A DNA stretch of 7,113 nucleotides from Planctomycetaceae bacterium (GTDB lineage: Bacteria > Planctomycetota > Planctomycetia > Planctomycetales > Planctomycetaceae). Shown one piece after another: positions 5,843-7,113 of this stretch. The notes beneath the pieces were generated by a model. It was given only the letters and a program-made list of their open reading frames with translations, was not told where the DNA came from and did not search any database. A program made the translations under genes and the position numbers. Location of the stretch: the NCBI GenBank assembly GCA_020426085.1, contig JAGQQP010000211.1:1-7113 (forward strand), given 5' to 3'. How positions within the stretch are numbered: position 1 is the stretch's first letter; the number at the start of each line of letters is the position of its first letter.

Positions 5843-6018
5843 TTACGCACTTTCACTTTCGTGTCATTTTGTGTTTTTCGTGGTAGAAAAATCCACTTCA
5901 AGAATTTCATCGGTTTCCATAACAGGCTGAAACTGGTTCGGAGCGCGGCGGGCGGGCACCTGGGGGCCGTCCGTACGGCGCGGCAGGCTGGTGATGTGTT
6001 ACCTGATGGTACGATTTC

Positions 6019-6066
6019 GCTGACGGTTTCCTGTTGTCTGCGACAACCCCGGATTGTATCCGGGGG
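6019..6066 (-). repeat. Orphan arm of the palindromic element family
   Basis: Read on the minus strand, this has hairpin A (CCCCGGAT, loop ACA, ATCCGGGG; 6047-6065), then TTGTC/GACAA (6033-6047), then CAGGAAACCGTCAG. It matches the inner left arm of element 1 (2404-2450). No CTACCACG terminus and no partner arm lie at the expected positions, so it is a truncated copy. Confidence 0.6.
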
Positions 6067-6171
6067 CACCCGCTTTATATCAGCTGTTTGGGGTTCGGGG
6101 CGGTTTCTGTAGATCGGGAGACAACCGGGGCTAAGGCCCTGCGGCTAATGTGGCGTATGGTGGAGGCTTAC

Positions 6172-6191
6172 CCACTGTCTGTTATCAGTGG
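6172..6191 (+). repeat. CCACTG hairpin
   Basis: CCACTG (6172-6177) and CAGTGG (6186-6191) form a 6-bp stem with an 8-nt loop. It follows a GGGGCTAAGGCCCTGCGGCT unit (6127-6146) that contains a short GGGC/GCCC stem. Both look like dispersed palindromic units, but only one copy of each is present here. Confidence 0.35.
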
Positions 6192-6283
6192 TGCGGGATT
6201 TTCATCTCCGTCGGCGGCAGTGAGATCGGGTAGAATCTGTGGGACGGGTTGGGCTTTGATTGGGAAATCGATGTGGGTGCCGC

Positions 6284-6305
6284 GGGCTGACACATGAGTC
6301 AGCCC
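6284..6305 (+). repeat. Hairpin B, solo copy
   Basis: GGGCTGAC (6284-6291) and GTCAGCCC (6298-6305) pair perfectly around ACATGA, with GC before and CCTAC-like sequence after, as at 2606-2632. The stem bases differ from that copy at three positions on each side and remain complementary. Confidence 0.7.
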
Positions 6306-6414
6306 CTACGATTTTTGCTGGCTGGTCGGTGAGTGATTTTCACTTTTGAAAGTTGCTCTGTCGGTTTCCTGTGACAAACGGACGGGGCACGGTGTCGGCT
6401 GAACTGGGTCCGGA

Positions 6415-6450
6415 TTTTATGCTACCACGAAAAACATGAAACAACACGAT
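6415..6450 (+). repeat. Solo terminal repeat of the element family
   Basis: CTACCACGAAAAACATGAAA starts at 6422, one base different from the left ends of elements 1 and 2, and continues into a CAACACGATAA stretch. No inverted partner (CGTGGTAG) was found between here and the window end, so this is an orphan or broken copy. It is followed directly by AAGGAGG (6451-6457) and an ATG at 6463, but the open frame downstream does not look like a real protein. Confidence 0.6.
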
Positions 6451-6455
6451 AAGGA

Positions 6456-7113
6456 GGGAGTGATGTTTGGGATTTCGGAAATCGGGTTTGTTTTCCTGTG
6501 CGAGGATCATCTTAGGGAATGGCTTGAGGGGAGCAAGGGGATATTCAGAATGATGTGGCGATACAGGTTGATACCGGGGCGATGTCTGGGGGAACCGGAG
6601 CGGTGCCGGGGCGAGGAGCTGCGATGTGCGGCGACCCGCACGCGCACTTTGCGAACCAGTGTGGTTGCAGGCAGTGCAAATCTGGAAAAAACAGGCTGTT
6701 TTATAGTGAATACCGGGAACTGGTGGCCCGTGTTCTGGTGCACTGTAAACTGGTCACGCGCGCGACACAGGTCTACGTTTATCGCGGGTGGCGCGCAGCG
6801 GTCAAGTTCATTTTATGCAGTGAGAGTGCGGAATTGTGTAGTAGCAGATGAGGAAAATACAGTTTACAGGCGAATGGCGACGTGAATAATGAACCCTTTG
6901 TTGCCCGCGTGCAGCGTGATGCCGGGTGCATCGTCCTGGAGTCCTTTCTAAAAAATGAGCATGTCATGCGCAGAGATTATGCCGAACTCTGTGGGGGGCG
7001 TTTTTTTCCCTGCCAATCAGGGCGGTTGGGCTATTGGCAATGGGGAGGTTGAACTTCCAACAGCTGTTTTTTGACTGTTATCGGTGACAAGTCCCCTTAC
7101 ATGGATTAGCATA
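6456..7113. other. Unassigned intergenic sequence
   Basis: There is no recognisable gene, RNA or repeat copy. Two overlapping + frames (6463-6885 and 6555-6851) are rich in Arg, Trp and Cys, show no known motif and lack mutual support, so I treat them as chance. G-runs between 6528 and 6608 are spaced irregularly. GCCAAT/ATTGGC (7012-7017, 7033-7038) and CCCTG/CAGGG (7008-7012, 7018-7022) are competing short stems. The end may be the upstream region of a gene beyond the window. Confidence 0.4.

Larger units (their letters stand above)
5584..5892. mobile_element. Palindromic repeat element 2 (MITE-like, non-coding)
   Basis: This is a 309-bp relative of the element at 2336-2750. The left end (T-run, then CTACCACGAAAAACACGAAA from 5592) is identical to that of element 1 over 20 bp. 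The right end carries the inverted form, finishing GTGGTAGAAAAAT at 5892. Inner arms mirror each other: hairpin A (5653-5671, against 5824-5842), then CAGGAGGTCGC (5685-5695) against GCGACCTCCTG (5800-5810), an exact 11-bp match. The hairpin-B pair of element 1 is missing from the centre, which explains the shorter length. No transposase is present, and open frames through it only translate the repeat. It begins about 30 bp after the rpsU terminator. Confidence 0.7.
5893..6455. other. Gene-free stretch of broken repeat copies
   Basis: No convincing gene lies here. Short open frames on both strands run through repeats and lack family resemblance. The stretch holds a GCCGT/ACGGC hairpin (5966-5979), an orphan element arm (6019-6066), a GGGGCTAAGGCCCT-type unit (6127-6140), a CCACTG/CAGTGG hairpin (6172-6191), a hairpin-B copy (6284-6305), a decayed GGTTTCCTGTGACAA piece (6363-6377) and an orphan element end (6415-6450). 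It looks like a landing zone for the repeat families, followed by decay. Confidence 0.5.

Noticed and set aside
5553..6112. Several short frames on both strands through 5553-6112
   Set aside because: They translate the palindromic element and its termini (recurring LPRKTRN/VFRGRKK-like peptides) and have no independent support.
6528..6608. Possible G-quadruplex from several GGGG runs
   Set aside because: Spacers between runs are long and irregular (up to about 35 nt), so a stable quadruplex is unlikely.
6463..6885. 140-codon + frame with a good Shine-Dalgarno sequence
   Set aside because: Unusual Arg/Trp/Cys-rich composition, no motif, and a start that abuts a repeat end. An overlapping frame (6555-6851) is equally open, so neither is convincing.

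Overview
The window reads like a chromosomal segment of a planctomycete, probably Gimesia-like. This is inferred from three things: intergenic repeats built on a CTACCACGAAAAACACGAAA terminus, a flavin-dependent thymidylate synthase (ThyX), and widely spaced genes that all lie on the + strand. No tRNA, rRNA, CRISPR array or transposase gene was seen.

Layout. Positions 2-52 are probably the last codons of an upstream gene. A leader of about 250 bp, with a weak promoter candidate and a possible small upstream ORF, precedes a 667-aa sigma-54-type activator (310-2313: degenerate GAF, GAF, AAA+, Fis HTH). Twenty-two bases after its stop starts a 415-bp palindromic repeat element (2336-2750). Next come a Gfo/Idh/MocA-family oxidoreductase (2909-3973), thyX (4157-5068) and rpsU for ribosomal protein bS21 (5298-5495). 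rpsU has a candidate promoter, a leader with three consecutive hairpins and a clear intrinsic terminator. A second palindromic element (5584-5892) follows about 30 bp after that terminator. The rest, 5893-7113, holds no convincing gene; its first half is littered with partial copies of the same repeat families.

How it works together. The four genes do not form an obvious pathway. The activator probably controls genes elsewhere. ThyX makes dTMP, bS21 is a component of the 30S subunit, and the oxidoreductase has an unknown, probably sugar-type, substrate. thyX and rpsU look separately transcribed.

The most unusual content is non-coding. The two elements share termini and hairpin layout, but their inner arms differ between copies while staying self-complementary within each copy. 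A loop-conserved hairpin recurs three times with compensatory stem changes. The rpsU leader could be a regulatory RNA with an alternative pairing that masks the Shine-Dalgarno sequence.
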